Assembly (NCBI RefSeq): GCF_002019765.1
Contig: NZ_KV917380.1
Span: 2,014,855 to 2,078,854 of the forward strand
Length of the DNA: 64,000 bases
Source of the DNA: Shouchella oshimensis
GTDB taxonomy: Bacteria > Bacillota > Bacilli > Bacillales > Bacillaceae_D
Reading direction: 5' to 3'
Shown piece after piece: positions 19,240 through 26,869 of this stretch. Positions within the stretch are counted from its first letter, which is position 1. Each line of letters opens with the position of its first letter. The notes below the pieces were generated by a model. It saw only the letters and a list, made by a program, of their open reading frames with translations. It made no database searches and was not told the DNA's origin. The position numbers and the translations under genes are program-made.

Positions 19240-19401
19240 GTTCTCACAACCTTCCCGGTAAAATTGTTCGCATGGTTTTGAAGATATCGAGGAAAGGTAA
19301 TTAGTAAGCCAATCTATAGTTTAACATACAATGGAAAAAAGTAACGGAAGAGAACACGCGATCTGTTGAAAAATTAATGAAAAAATGAGGGAAAACATGA
19401 A

Positions 19402-20304
19402 ATGGATCGACGAGTAGCTACTTTTAATGTTGACAATATAGCACGAACAAAGGCATATGAGCAATTTGGACGTAAGCATCCAGAAATTCGTTGGGCACGT
19501 TTAGCCGGGATGGTGTCTCGTAATGCGGGGTGGAATTTAACAGATTTAACCATTGAACCCTTCCGTTCTTTATTATCTCGTTCAACAAGACAGAACATTG
19601 CTTGGATTTATGAACGGGCAAACTGGCTCATTTTTCGAGACGCTTATCCTCAGCTAGTAATGTATGAAGCGTATAAACGAACTGGAAAATGGAACGTGTT
19701 ATCGCTACAAGAACATGGTGTGTCTATTTTTATGATACGAGAGTGGAATCGATTTTTAGAAGAGAAAGATGAATGGCGTCTTTTAATTGCATTGATCATT
19801 AATGAACAAATGATGGTGGAGGAGCGGTTGTTTCAACGATCAAAAGTAGAAGCATTTTTTCAATCGGCTTTATATAAAATGGAGTCTTACCTTCATTTTA
19901 GCCATGTTCTTTTCCCACAGTTACCGTGTACGGTGAATACAATGTATGGTGAATGTGTCAAAAACTTTGCAAACCCGATAAAAAGAATTGAACTAGGAAA
20001 ACGGTTAGCTCATTTACTGTATCACCCAACACTACAGTATTCATTTCATCAATTTATGGATGAAGTAGAACCAACTGGCTCAAGAGGCGATTATGGTGTC
20101 ACGAGAAAAAGTTTACCTCTTCGAGTCGTGTACCCTCGATGTTCACATGCTAACGTTGAACAAACGGATTGGTATGAGTCCCAGCAACCAGAGAAAGTAG
20201 AGCGGCTTTTTACACCGCTGGAAGTATGTAAGCCGAAAAAAGTCAATGTGTACGTAGCTCAAATGGAACTAGCTTGGTTGAACTGGCTAACAAAAGACAA
20301 ATAA
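19402..20304 (+). CDS. yppC: YppC family protein (DUF2515)
   Basis: 300 residues, diverging from recU as in B. subtilis. Visible features: NAGWNLTDL near the N-terminus, helical middle, GDYGVTRKSLPLRVVYPR near the C-terminus. No transmembrane segment and no known catalytic motif; function unknown. ATG at 19402. Transcribed alone; the terminator begins at the stop codon. Confidence 0.8.
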   Translation: MDRRVATFNVDNIARTKAYEQFGRKHPEIRWARLAGMVSRNAGWNLTDLTIEPFRSLLSRSTRQNIAWIYERANWLIFRDAYPQLVMYEAYKRTGKWNVLSLQEHGVSIFMIREWNRFLEEKDEWRLLIALIINEQMMVEERLFQRSKVEAFFQSALYKMESYLHFSHVLFPQLPCTVNTMYGECVKNFANPIKRIELGKRLAHLLYHPTLQYSFHQFMDEVEPTGSRGDYGVTRKSLPLRVVYPRCSHANVEQTDWYESQQPEKVERLFTPLEVCKPKKVNVYVAQMELAWLNWLTKDK

Positions 20305-20333
20305 AAAAAGCTGTGTGATACAGCTTTTTTTAT
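20304..20333. terminator. Terminator after yppC (and sspM)
   Basis: AAAAAAGCTGT (20304-20314) pairs with ACAGCTTTTTT (20320-20330) around a 5-nt loop; A/T runs on both sides allow use by both convergent genes. Confidence 0.9.
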
Positions 20334-20444
20334 TTATTCCGCTGGTCGATTTGGACCACCTAGTTTTTTGTCTAAATCCGTAGTGGCACGCTCTCTTTTC
20401 GTGGTTTTCTTTGATTCTTTTTGTCGTTGTTTTTTCTCTTTCAA
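20334..20444 (-). CDS. sspM: Small acid-soluble spore protein M
   Basis: 36 residues, Lys-rich (KEKKQRQKESKK) and ending TTDLDKKLGGPNRPAE. The DKKLGGPNRP ending is shared with B. subtilis SspM, a minor spore-core protein made in the forespore. Two adjacent TTG codons are possible starts; the second (20444) lies ~8 nt from a strong AAGGGGGTGAT ribosome site and is chosen. Convergent with yppC, monocistronic, and preceded by a sigma-G-like promoter. Confidence 0.88.
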   Translation of the reverse strand: MKEKKQRQKESKKTTKRERATTDLDKKLGGPNRPAE

Positions 20445-20465
20445 CAAAATCACCCCCTTAGCAAC

Positions 20466-20494
20466 AGTATGAGGCAACAAATCGCAAATTATCC
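20466..20494 (-). promoter_or_regulatory. Putative sigma-G promoter for sspM
   Basis: On the minus strand GGATAA (20494-20489), 17-bp spacer, CATACT (20471-20466), resembling forespore sigma-G elements (GnATR and CATnnTA). It lies 22 bp before the sspM start, fitting its known forespore class. Confidence 0.5.
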
Positions 20495-20513
20495 GTCGAA
20501 TAAATGGGGATAA

Positions 20514-20540
20514 AATGGATTTCTACAATCTTTGTTGAAT
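20514..20540 (+). promoter_or_regulatory. Putative sigma-H promoter for racA
   Basis: AATGGATTT (20514-20522), 11-bp spacer, GTTGAAT (20534-20540). Against the sigma-H consensus RnAGGAwWW-N11-12-RnnGAAT there is a single mismatch. B. subtilis racA is known to be transcribed by sigma-H. Confidence 0.72.
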
Positions 20541-20628
20541 GAAAACTAGTTTTGTCAGCCTTGTAGGAATAACAGAGTGAAGGGAGAATGTGTATAGCAA
20601 CGACAAAAGGTTGAGGAGTGAACCGAAA

Positions 20629-21159
20629 ATGGCGAGTTATAAAACAAAGGAAGTATCAATGGAGCTAGGTGTCAACCCAACGACCATTCAACGATGGACA
20701 AAGTTTTTTAAGATTTCGTGCGATGTAAACGAGCAGGGACATTTTTTATATACAGATGAACATGTACCATTATTTCGCTCTATACAGGAACAGTTGCGAG
20801 CAGGAAAAAAGTTAAAAGACATATCACTTGATTCGGATTCGAAGCACAAAAAGGAAAAGCGTATCCCATCAGTTCCAAAGAAGCAATATGACGCAAAGTT
20901 AGAGCAAATGTACCAGCAAGTTCACGTACTTGAGCAACGATTAGAGACGAAAGCGGATGATGTTGTTAGCTATCAGCTTTTAAAGCATCGTTCAGAACTT
21001 GATGATATGATGAAGGTTTTGGATCGGCTTGAAAATCGTTTAATTCAAATGGAAGAGCGGTATCAACAAGAAGACGATGGCAATGGTAGACCGTTTAAAG
21101 AGCCAAAGCGTTATCCTCATCGGACATGGAAAGCCATTCTTTCTTTTTTTAGCTTTTAA
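20629..21159 (+). CDS. racA: Chromosome-anchoring protein RacA
   Basis: 176 residues from ATG 20629 (GAGGAGTGA upstream); an in-frame GTG at 20590 is an alternative start. N-terminal MerR-like winged helix (YKTKEVSMELGVNPTTIQRW) followed by a central coiled coil (LEQMYQQVHVLEQRLETK; LDRLENRLIQMEERY) and a basic C-terminus. RacA bridges oriC-proximal DNA and DivIVA at the pole during the axial filament stage of sporulation. The sigma-H-like promoter upstream supports the call. Confidence 0.88.
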   Translation: MASYKTKEVSMELGVNPTTIQRWTKFFKISCDVNEQGHFLYTDEHVPLFRSIQEQLRAGKKLKDISLDSDSKHKKEKRIPSVPKKQYDAKLEQMYQQVHVLEQRLETKADDVVSYQLLKHRSELDDMMKVLDRLENRLIQMEERYQQEDDGNGRPFKEPKRYPHRTWKAILSFFSF

Positions 21160-21201
21160 AATTCGTTATTCCTTGCTACACTAACAGTCGAGGTGTTACG
21201 A

Positions 21202-21579
21202 ATGGACAGGTTAAAACAGACGACGGAAGCGCTACGCGCGCTTACAAAAGAAGCAGAAACTTTCTATATTGATGTTGTAAAAAAGGATCCTGCTTATGAA
21301 GTTGATTTTTATGGAAAAGTAAAACCCTTTGCTGATCAAGTACAGCCACTCGCACAGGAATGGGCAAGCCTAGTAAAGCCTTTTCTGATGCAGCATTATA
21401 CAAAGCTTGTTCACGTGAGCCAAGTAGAACAAACAGTTGAAAATTTAGACGTAGTTGCGATTAAGTCTTTTTATCCATCCTCTGGAATGAGAAGGCAAAG
21501 AGAAACGTTTAAATCTGTTACGTTTGTACTTGACGCAGTTTTAGAAGAAATTAAGCATGCAAACAACAAAACCATCTAA
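21202..21579 (+). CDS. yppE: YppE family protein (DUF1798)
   Basis: 125 residues from ATG 21202, 6 nt after GAGGTG; the longer GTG start (21193) lacks a site. All-helical, soluble, with KPFADQVQPLAQEW and AIKSFYPSSGMRRQRETFKS, which fit the YppE four-helix family. Function unknown. Lies after racA with its own weak -10 (TACACT at 21177) and a terminator overlapping the stop. Confidence 0.8.
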   Translation: MDRLKQTTEALRALTKEAETFYIDVVKKDPAYEVDFYGKVKPFADQVQPLAQEWASLVKPFLMQHYTKLVHVSQVEQTVENLDVVAIKSFYPSSGMRRQRETFKSVTFVLDAVLEEIKHANNKTI

Positions 21580-21604
21580 CGACCATTCGTTAGATGGTTT
21601 TTTG
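21568..21604 (+). terminator. Terminator after yppE
   Basis: A 15-bp stem (21568-21582 with 21587-21601, CCAT loop) followed by T; it includes the stop codon. Confidence 0.88.
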
Positions 21605-21610
21605 CGCAAA

Positions 21611-21640
21611 AAAACCAATTAAGTATACTTAATTGGTTTT
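21611..21640 (-). terminator. Terminator of the minus-strand small membrane gene
   Basis: Perfect 30-bp palindrome (15-bp arms, AAAACC to GGTTTT), ending at the stop codon of the gene at 21639-21836. A separate structure from the yppE terminator just before it. Confidence 0.8.
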
Positions 21641-21836
21641 AATTACGATCAAAAATAATTAAATACGACAAAAATCCTAGAGTAGCAATAGACAATATAT
21701 TTAACGTCCATCGTAACATCGTATCCGGACTATCGCCTTCACTAGCTTCTGCAGCAGCTGCTAAAGCAGTTGGTTCATAAACAAGAACAGAAAGAATCAC
21801 AATCATAATTAGAGCAACAACGCTTTTTTTGAACAC
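21639..21836 (-). CDS. Small membrane protein, 65 aa
   Basis: GTG start at 21836 after an ideal AAAGGAGG at 7 nt. Two hydrophobic segments: residues ~5-30 (VVALIMIVILSVLVY, ending ALAAAAEA, which could be a cleaved signal peptide) and ~42-62 (TLNILSIATLGFLSYLIIF). Family not recognised. Strong ribosome site and clean terminator support a real gene. A CcpA-like site lies 46 bp upstream of the start. Confidence 0.7.
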   Translation of the reverse strand: MFKKSVVALIMIVILSVLVYEPTALAAAAEASEGDSPDTMLRWTLNILSIATLGFLSYLIIFDRN

Positions 21837-21881
21837 GACATAACCTCCTTTAATGACGGTTTACAACTATGTATAGGGACG

Positions 21882-21895
21882 TGCAAACGTTCACA
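21882..21895. promoter_or_regulatory. Possible catabolite-responsive element (cre)
   Basis: TGCAAACGTTCACA differs at one position from the cre consensus TGWNANCGNTNWCA. It lies in the divergent region between the 65-aa membrane protein and ilvA. CcpA links carbon status to branched-chain amino-acid genes in B. subtilis, so control of either gene is possible. Confidence 0.4.
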
Positions 21896-22030
21896 CCTTC
21901 TATTATAAGAGATGAATGCAGCTTGTGCAAGCGCACTATTCCATTTCTATTTGTACGACACTATGGTAAGATTATTTCATTATAAGAAGTATTTTATGTG
22001 TAAATGTTTAAGCTGAAAGGACGTAGTAAA

Positions 22031-23275
22031 ATGGCGACAACCCTACAAGATATTATTCGAGCAAATCAAATGCTTAAAGACATTATTACTCATACGCCAT
22101 TGCAAAAGGATCAAGTACTTTCAGAGCGGTACGGTTGTACGGTGTATTTAAAACGTGAAGATCTTCAAGTTGTCCGTTCTTTTAAAATTCGAGGAGCGTA
22201 CTATCAAATTTCTTCGCTGTCAAAAGAAGAATTAAACGCTGGTGTAGTCTGTGCAAGTGCAGGGAATCATGCCCAAGGTGTTGCGTATTCTTGCCAAGCA
22301 TTAAAAATTAAAGGCGTTATTTTTATGCCCTCAACAACACCGAAGCAAAAAGTCGCGCAAGTAGAATTTTTCGGCAGAGATTATGTTGATGTTCGATTAA
22401 CTGGCGATACGTTTGATGATTCTTATGCAGAGGCTATGCGCTACCGCGATGAACACAACCTAGCGTTTATTCATCCATTTGATCAGGATCACATTATCGC
22501 TGGTCAAGGAACAGTTGGCTTGGAGATATTGAATGATATGGAAGAAACCCCTGATTTCATTTTCTCATCCATTGGCGGTGGGGGTTTGATTAGCGGCATT
22601 TCAACATATATTAAAAGCATTAGTCCCGCCACTAAAATGATTGGCTGTGAACCAGCTGGCGCCGCATCGATGAAAGAAGCGATCAAGCAAGGCGGTGTAG
22701 TGGAGCTCCCTGAAATTAATAAGTTCGTGGATGGAGCTGCAGTTAAGCGTGTCGGTGAAAAAACGTACAATATTTGTAAACAATACTTAGATGATATTAT
22801 TTTAGTCCCTGAGGGAAAAATATGTACGACGATTCTTAAACTGTACAATGAAAATGCGATTGTTGCCGAGCCTGCTGGTGCGATGCCAATAGCAGCTTTA
22901 GATCTTTATGCGGATAAAATCAAAGGGAAATCCGTCGTTTGCGTGGTTAGCGGTGGAAATAACGATATTGGTCGTATGGAAGAAATACGCGAACGCTCTC
23001 TCGTATATGAAGGATTACAACACTACTTTATTATAGAATTTCCTCAGCGGGCTGGAGCGTTAAAAGAATTTATTCTCTATGTACTTGGACCTGAAGACGA
23101 CATAACCCGCTTTGAATATACGAAGAAAAACAATAAATCAAGCGGACCGGTGTTAATTGGCATCGAGTTAAAGTCGAATAAAGATTATGATGGGCTCATT
23201 CAGCGAATGAACGAGCTAGGCTTTGGTTACGAAGAAGTAAATAAAAATGAAAGTCTATTTTCATTACTAATTTAA
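22031..23275 (+). CDS. ilvA: Threonine deaminase (threonine ammonia-lyase)
   Basis: 414 residues from ATG 22031 (AAAGGACG upstream); the longer frame adds 9 residues. PLP enzyme: SFKIRGAY contains the Schiff-base Lys, SAGNHAQGVAYSC binds the substrate carboxylate, SIGGGGLISG binds phosphate. A single C-terminal ACT-like regulatory domain (HYFIIEFPQRAGALKEFILYVLGP) implies isoleucine feedback as in B. subtilis IlvA. It makes 2-oxobutanoate for isoleucine synthesis. Not linked to other ilv-leu genes here. Confidence 0.95.
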   Translation: MATTLQDIIRANQMLKDIITHTPLQKDQVLSERYGCTVYLKREDLQVVRSFKIRGAYYQISSLSKEELNAGVVCASAGNHAQGVAYSCQALKIKGVIFMPSTTPKQKVAQVEFFGRDYVDVRLTGDTFDDSYAEAMRYRDEHNLAFIHPFDQDHIIAGQGTVGLEILNDMEETPDFIFSSIGGGGLISGISTYIKSISPATKMIGCEPAGAASMKEAIKQGGVVELPEINKFVDGAAVKRVGEKTYNICKQYLDDIILVPEGKICTTILKLYNENAIVAEPAGAMPIAALDLYADKIKGKSVVCVVSGGNNDIGRMEEIRERSLVYEGLQHYFIIEFPQRAGALKEFILYVLGPEDDITRFEYTKKNNKSSGPVLIGIELKSNKDYDGLIQRMNELGFGYEEVNKNESLFSLLI

Positions 23276-23294
23276 TAGAAGAAGAGGAGACAAT

Positions 23295-23819
23295 ATGAGG
23301 TTAAAAGGAAAGAAAATTATCGCTGCGGTAGATGAAGAATTTGAAGACTTAGAACTTTGGTATCCAATTCTTCGCTTACAAGAAGAAGGTGCCATTGTTG
23401 ATCTTGTAGGACATGAAAAAGGAAAGACCTATATCGGTAAGTATGGAGTACCAGCAACGGCTGCGTACGAATTTGATGAAGTGCAAGTTTCTCATTATGA
23501 CGGTATTTTAATTCCAGGTGGATGGGCACCAGATAAGTTACGACGCTATGAAACCCTGCTTTCTATTGTGAAGGAAATGGATCAAGCTCAAAAGCCAATT
23601 GGACAAATTTGTCATGCGGGCTGGGTATTAATTTCGGCAAATATCCTACAAGGAAAAAATGTAACTAGCACACCAGGTATTAAGGACGATATGGTTAATG
23701 CAGGGGCTACATGGCACGATACAGCCGTTATCGGTGATGGACATATTATCTCAAGCAGACGCCCACCAGATTTACCACCCTATGCTAAAGCGTTTGCGGA
23801 TAAGTTGGCGGAACAATAA
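23295..23819 (+). CDS. DJ-1/PfpI family protein
   Basis: 174 residues. Class I glutamine-amidotransferase-like fold: AAVDEEFEDLELWYP supplies the conserved Glu, ILIPGGWAPDKLR, and the nucleophile-elbow cysteine in GQICHAGWVLISA; C-terminal SSRRPPDLPPYAKAF is typical of the PfpI/YhbO-YraA group. Members act as general stress proteins with reported deglycase/glyoxalase activity. ATG 23295 after GAGGAG, 19 bp after ilvA, and 3 bp before rnz. Confidence 0.88.
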   Translation: MRLKGKKIIAAVDEEFEDLELWYPILRLQEEGAIVDLVGHEKGKTYIGKYGVPATAAYEFDEVQVSHYDGILIPGGWAPDKLRRYETLLSIVKEMDQAQKPIGQICHAGWVLISANILQGKNVTSTPGIKDDMVNAGATWHDTAVIGDGHIISSRRPPDLPPYAKAFADKLAEQ

Positions 23820-23822
23820 GCG

Positions 23823-24764
23823 ATGGAATTTCATTTTTTAGGAACAGGAGCAGGTGTTCCGGCAAAAAAGCGAAACGTTAGTGCACTTGCTTTACGGTTT
23901 TTAGAACAAAAAAGAGGTGTCTGGTTATTTGATTGTGGGGAAGCTACACAGCATCAGTTTCTTCATTCAGCATTGTCAATACCGGCCATTTCGACGATTT
24001 TTATAAGCCATCTTCACGGTGATCATGTGTATGGATTACCTGGATTATTAAGTAGTCGCTCTTTTCAAGGTGGGAAAACACCATTAACGCTCTATGGCCC
24101 TAAAGGTATTAAAGCGTATATAGAGCGCTCTTTAGCGGCAACGAATACAGCTTTAAAATACCCGTTTACCATTGTTGAATTGGCTGGCTCTTGTCAATTC
24201 GAACATGAAGACTGTGCTATTACGGTGTTCTCTTTACAACACCCTGTTCAAAGCTTTGGTTTCCGTATAGAAGAACAAGCGAAGCCGGGAAAGCTCGATG
24301 TAGAGGCATTAAAAGAGAAAGGCGTTTCACCTGGACCTTTGTATGCAGCGATTAAAAAAGGTGAGCATGTTCAACTTGAAAACGGAGAGTGGCTTGATGG
24401 CTCTCTTTACGTCGAGGAGCCAATCAAAGGTAGGACGGTGGTTATTTGCGGAGATACGGCTCCGGTGGAGGAAGTAAGTGTACAAGCTAAGGAAGCCGAT
24501 GTACTCGTTCATGAAGCAACATTTGCTTCTGATCACCAAGCCCATGCAGGAGACTTTGGACATTCAACCATTCAAGATGTGGCAAAGCTGGCGACTTCTG
24601 CCCATGTAAAACACCTTGTTTTAACCCACATCTCATCACGTTATGCCCAAAATGAAACGTTTTATCTTCATGAGGCTAAGACAGCATTCCCTTCAGTCAT
24701 TGTGGCAGAAGACATGCTTGTATTGAACTTATCTAAGAAAGGTGAATTAACAACTCATGATTGA
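23823..24764 (+). CDS. rnz: Ribonuclease Z
   Basis: 313 residues, metallo-beta-lactamase fold: FLGTGAGVPAKKRNVSAL at the N-terminus, zinc motif HLHGDHVYGLPG (near residue 63), ICGDTAPVEE with the bridging Asp, and HEATF/VLTHISSRY with late histidines. RNase Z removes 3' trailers of tRNA precursors lacking encoded CCA. The exosite and length match bacterial RNase Z. Overlaps the next gene by 8 bp. Confidence 0.94.
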   Translation: MEFHFLGTGAGVPAKKRNVSALALRFLEQKRGVWLFDCGEATQHQFLHSALSIPAISTIFISHLHGDHVYGLPGLLSSRSFQGGKTPLTLYGPKGIKAYIERSLAATNTALKYPFTIVELAGSCQFEHEDCAITVFSLQHPVQSFGFRIEEQAKPGKLDVEALKEKGVSPGPLYAAIKKGEHVQLENGEWLDGSLYVEEPIKGRTVVICGDTAPVEEVSVQAKEADVLVHEATFASDHQAHAGDFGHSTIQDVAKLATSAHVKHLVLTHISSRYAQNETFYLHEAKTAFPSVIVAEDMLVLNLSKKGELTTHD

Positions 24765-25086
24765 AACTTCCATTGTAGAGCTTAACAAGCGGCTACAACA
24801 GAATTGGACAGGTTGGGTTTATGTTTCCTCACCATTTTGCGGAACGTGTCAACTAGCAGAACAAATGCTTCACGTTGTTGAGAGCCTTCAAGAGTTTACA
24901 GATCCTATTTTAAAACTTAATCTACAGCTTGCGCCTGAATTTGCGATGAGCAATCGAATTGAAAGTGTACCAGCGATGATTTATTATAAGGATGGAAGAA
25001 AGATTCGCTTATCGTATCAATTTAAGTCTGTGATCGATTTGCAGCACCATTTAAAGGAGGTTACTACTAATGTCAACAGCATATGA
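24757..25086 (+). CDS. Thioredoxin-like protein
   Basis: 109 residues. Thioredoxin fold with the redox pair in SPFCGTCQLAEQML and the cis-Pro region IESVPAMIYYKDG. The CGTC motif differs from classical CGPC; similar small cytosolic proteins in Bacillus are annotated thioredoxin-like (YtpP/YusE type). Likely a cytosolic thiol reductant. Overlaps both rnz and brxA, so co-translated. Confidence 0.85.
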   Translation: MIETSIVELNKRLQQNWTGWVYVSSPFCGTCQLAEQMLHVVESLQEFTDPILKLNLQLAPEFAMSNRIESVPAMIYYKDGRKIRLSYQFKSVIDLQHHLKEVTTNVNSI

Positions 25087-25501
25087 AGAATACATGCGCC
25101 AAGTCGTTTTACCGATGCGAAAAGAATTAACAGACGCTGGTTTTGAAGAATTAAAAACAGTTGATGAAGTGGACACGTTTATGGCTGATGCAGAGGGAAC
25201 AACACTAGTGTTTATTAATTCTGTTTGTGGCTGTGCGGCAGGGCTTGCACGTCCATCAGCAATTTATTCTTTAAAACATGATCGCACACCTGACCAACTG
25301 GTGACCGTATTTGCTGGTCAAGATCGCGACGCGACAGCGCAAATGCGTGCGAAGTTTCCAGAGTATGCGCCATCATCTCCTTCAATGGCATTGCTGAAAG
25401 GAAATGAAGTGGTTCATTTTATACCTAGAGAAGAGATTGAGGGAGCAGAACCTGAAGCCATCATTCGTAACTTGGCGACAGCATACAACGAACATTGTTA
25501 A
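25070..25501 (+). CDS. brxA: Bacilliredoxin BrxA (YphP)
   Basis: 143 residues closely matching B. subtilis BrxA: MSTAYEEYMRQVVLPMR start, NSVCGCAAGLARPS redox motif and the VTVFAGQDRDAT and SSPSMALLKG blocks. Bacilliredoxins remove bacillithiol from S-bacillithiolated proteins after oxidative stress; the CGC motif carries the active cysteine. AAGGAGG before the ATG. Ends in an intrinsic terminator. Confidence 0.95.
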   Translation: MSTAYEEYMRQVVLPMRKELTDAGFEELKTVDEVDTFMADAEGTTLVFINSVCGCAAGLARPSAIYSLKHDRTPDQLVTVFAGQDRDATAQMRAKFPEYAPSSPSMALLKGNEVVHFIPREEIEGAEPEAIIRNLATAYNEHC

Positions 25502-25529
25502 ACGTTCTTTTTACAGAGAACGTTTTTTT
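25501..25529 (+). terminator. Terminator after brxA
   Basis: AACGTTCT (25501-25508) pairs with AGAACGTT (25517-25524), followed by a T run. Only 16 bp precede the next start, so some read-through is possible. Confidence 0.8.
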
Positions 25530-25544
25530 CTTAGAGGTGTTTTT

Positions 25545-25952
25545 ATGAATTTTAAATTAAACAAATTAGGTAGTGGAGAACGTTGGGAATTGGAAAAAGA
25601 GGCGAAAGGGCGTCCAGTTATGCTCACTTTTTGGACGTCTTGGTGCCCAGATTCTTATAAAGATCTAGCTGCTAAAAGAGCACTCTATCAAACGATGGAC
25701 CAAGATCAACTTTGTTTTGTCACTATTAATGTAACAGGGCGTGAAGGCGAAGTCGATTTGCAAGAGTGGCTCAAACAGCACAATCACCATTTCCTCGTGC
25801 TAAAAGATGACGGAACAACTGTATACGATCAGTTTGGCTGTGAAGGTGTACCGACAACCGTATTGTTAAATAAAGAACTACTCGTTGTGAATAGGTTCGG
25901 AGAAAACGCTTCGATAGCGTCCATTATGGCTAGTTTAACAACGATTGTTTAA
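25545..25952 (+). CDS. TlpA/redoxin-like protein with a CPDS active site
   Basis: 135 residues from ATG 25545 (GAGGTG upstream); a longer frame through the brxA end is an artefact. Thioredoxin-like fold: PVMLTFWTSWCPDSYKDL, then VTINVTGREGEVDLQEWL and the cis-Pro segment GCEGVPTTVLLNK. The second motif cysteine is replaced by Ser (CPDS), and no signal peptide is present, so it may work as a monothiol enzyme or isomerase in the cytosol. Last in the redox group. Confidence 0.75.
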   Translation: MNFKLNKLGSGERWELEKEAKGRPVMLTFWTSWCPDSYKDLAAKRALYQTMDQDQLCFVTINVTGREGEVDLQEWLKQHNHHFLVLKDDGTTVYDQFGCEGVPTTVLLNKELLVVNRFGENASIASIMASLTTIV

Positions 25953-25999
25953 AAAAGAGACGTCGCTTGTCCACAAACGGGAAGCGACGTCTCTTTTTT
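25951..25999. terminator. Bidirectional terminator
   Basis: An 18-bp perfect stem (25951-25968 with 25982-25999) with A6/T6 ends, between convergent genes. Confidence 0.95.
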
Positions 26000-26723
26000 A
26001 TTTTGGCTGTACTGCGTAGTAGATAACTGCGCCCATTTCTTCAATGTTTGGATAGCCACTTTGCTTATAAATTTCTACAACGTGCTCACGGTTGTACGGA
26101 ACACGTTTTAATTGAATGGAATGATTCCCGTCTTCAATATCAATAATGACATAGGATGAGAGTGGGTGACCATCAAATGGCATCCCTACTGAACCAGTAT
26201 TAACAACGTTTTTGCCGTGGATGCTACGAATGTAAGGGTGGTGCGTATGGCCATAAATGTAGATATCTGCTTCATCACGAATCATAATGTCATTTTCAAT
26301 TTTAGCCGTATCATCAAGTGGAACTGCATCAAATAAACTAGCTGGTGTTGCGTGAAAGGCGTGAACGATTAAATCTTGCCCATCGTCAATAAGAAATTCT
26401 GTTGGAAGGTTTTTTAAGTAGTCAAGATCTTCTTGATCTAAACGGCTTAACGTCCAGTCTCTCTCTTTCTGAAACAGTTCAAGACGTTCCTTCGGGATTT
26501 CTCCATCTTTAAATCCACGAATTAACCATTCGTCAGCGTTGCCTTTTAGAACGTTTGCTCCAGAGCCTTGTACAAGCTCAAGAACACGCTTCGGTTCAGG
26601 CCCTCTAAAACAAAGGTCACCAAGTATGTAAATCTGATCAATGTGTTGTGTTCGCAAGTCATTTAAAACCGCTTCCAAAGCTGTTGCGTTACCATGGATA
26701 TCTGATAAAAAAGCAAATCTCAT
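25998..26723 (-). CDS. Calcineurin-like metallophosphoesterase (YfcE/YvnB-like)
   Basis: 241 residues. Metal ligands of the family: FLSDIHGN (D-x-H), ILGDLCFRGP (GD), LKGNADEW (GN), VHAFHATP and YGHTHHPYIR (GHTH), then NTGSVGMPFDG. Such cytoplasmic enzymes hydrolyse phosphodiesters or phosphomonoesters; the substrate cannot be read from sequence. ATG 26723 after GGAGGCTTC. Monocistronic. Confidence 0.88.
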   Translation of the reverse strand: MRFAFLSDIHGNATALEAVLNDLRTQHIDQIYILGDLCFRGPEPKRVLELVQGSGANVLKGNADEWLIRGFKDGEIPKERLELFQKERDWTLSRLDQEDLDYLKNLPTEFLIDDGQDLIVHAFHATPASLFDAVPLDDTAKIENDIMIRDEADIYIYGHTHHPYIRSIHGKNVVNTGSVGMPFDGHPLSSYVIIDIEDGNHSIQLKRVPYNREHVVEIYKQSGYPNIEEMGAVIYYAVQPK

Positions 26724-26869
26724 CGTTATGAAGCCTCCTTTCTTGTATTGTAACAGATGGACCAGCAGTTAGGGAACTAGAATGATAGAGAGAGGCGTTC
26801 GACTGGTAAAGGCACAATAGACATGTTAAAATTTAGCTGAGAATAAAGCCTCAAGGAGGAAACGTACGT

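Noticed and set aside
25404-25544. Long N-terminus for the CPDS redoxin overlapping brxA
   Set aside because: It runs through the brxA terminator; ATG 25545 has a ribosome site and begins the fold.
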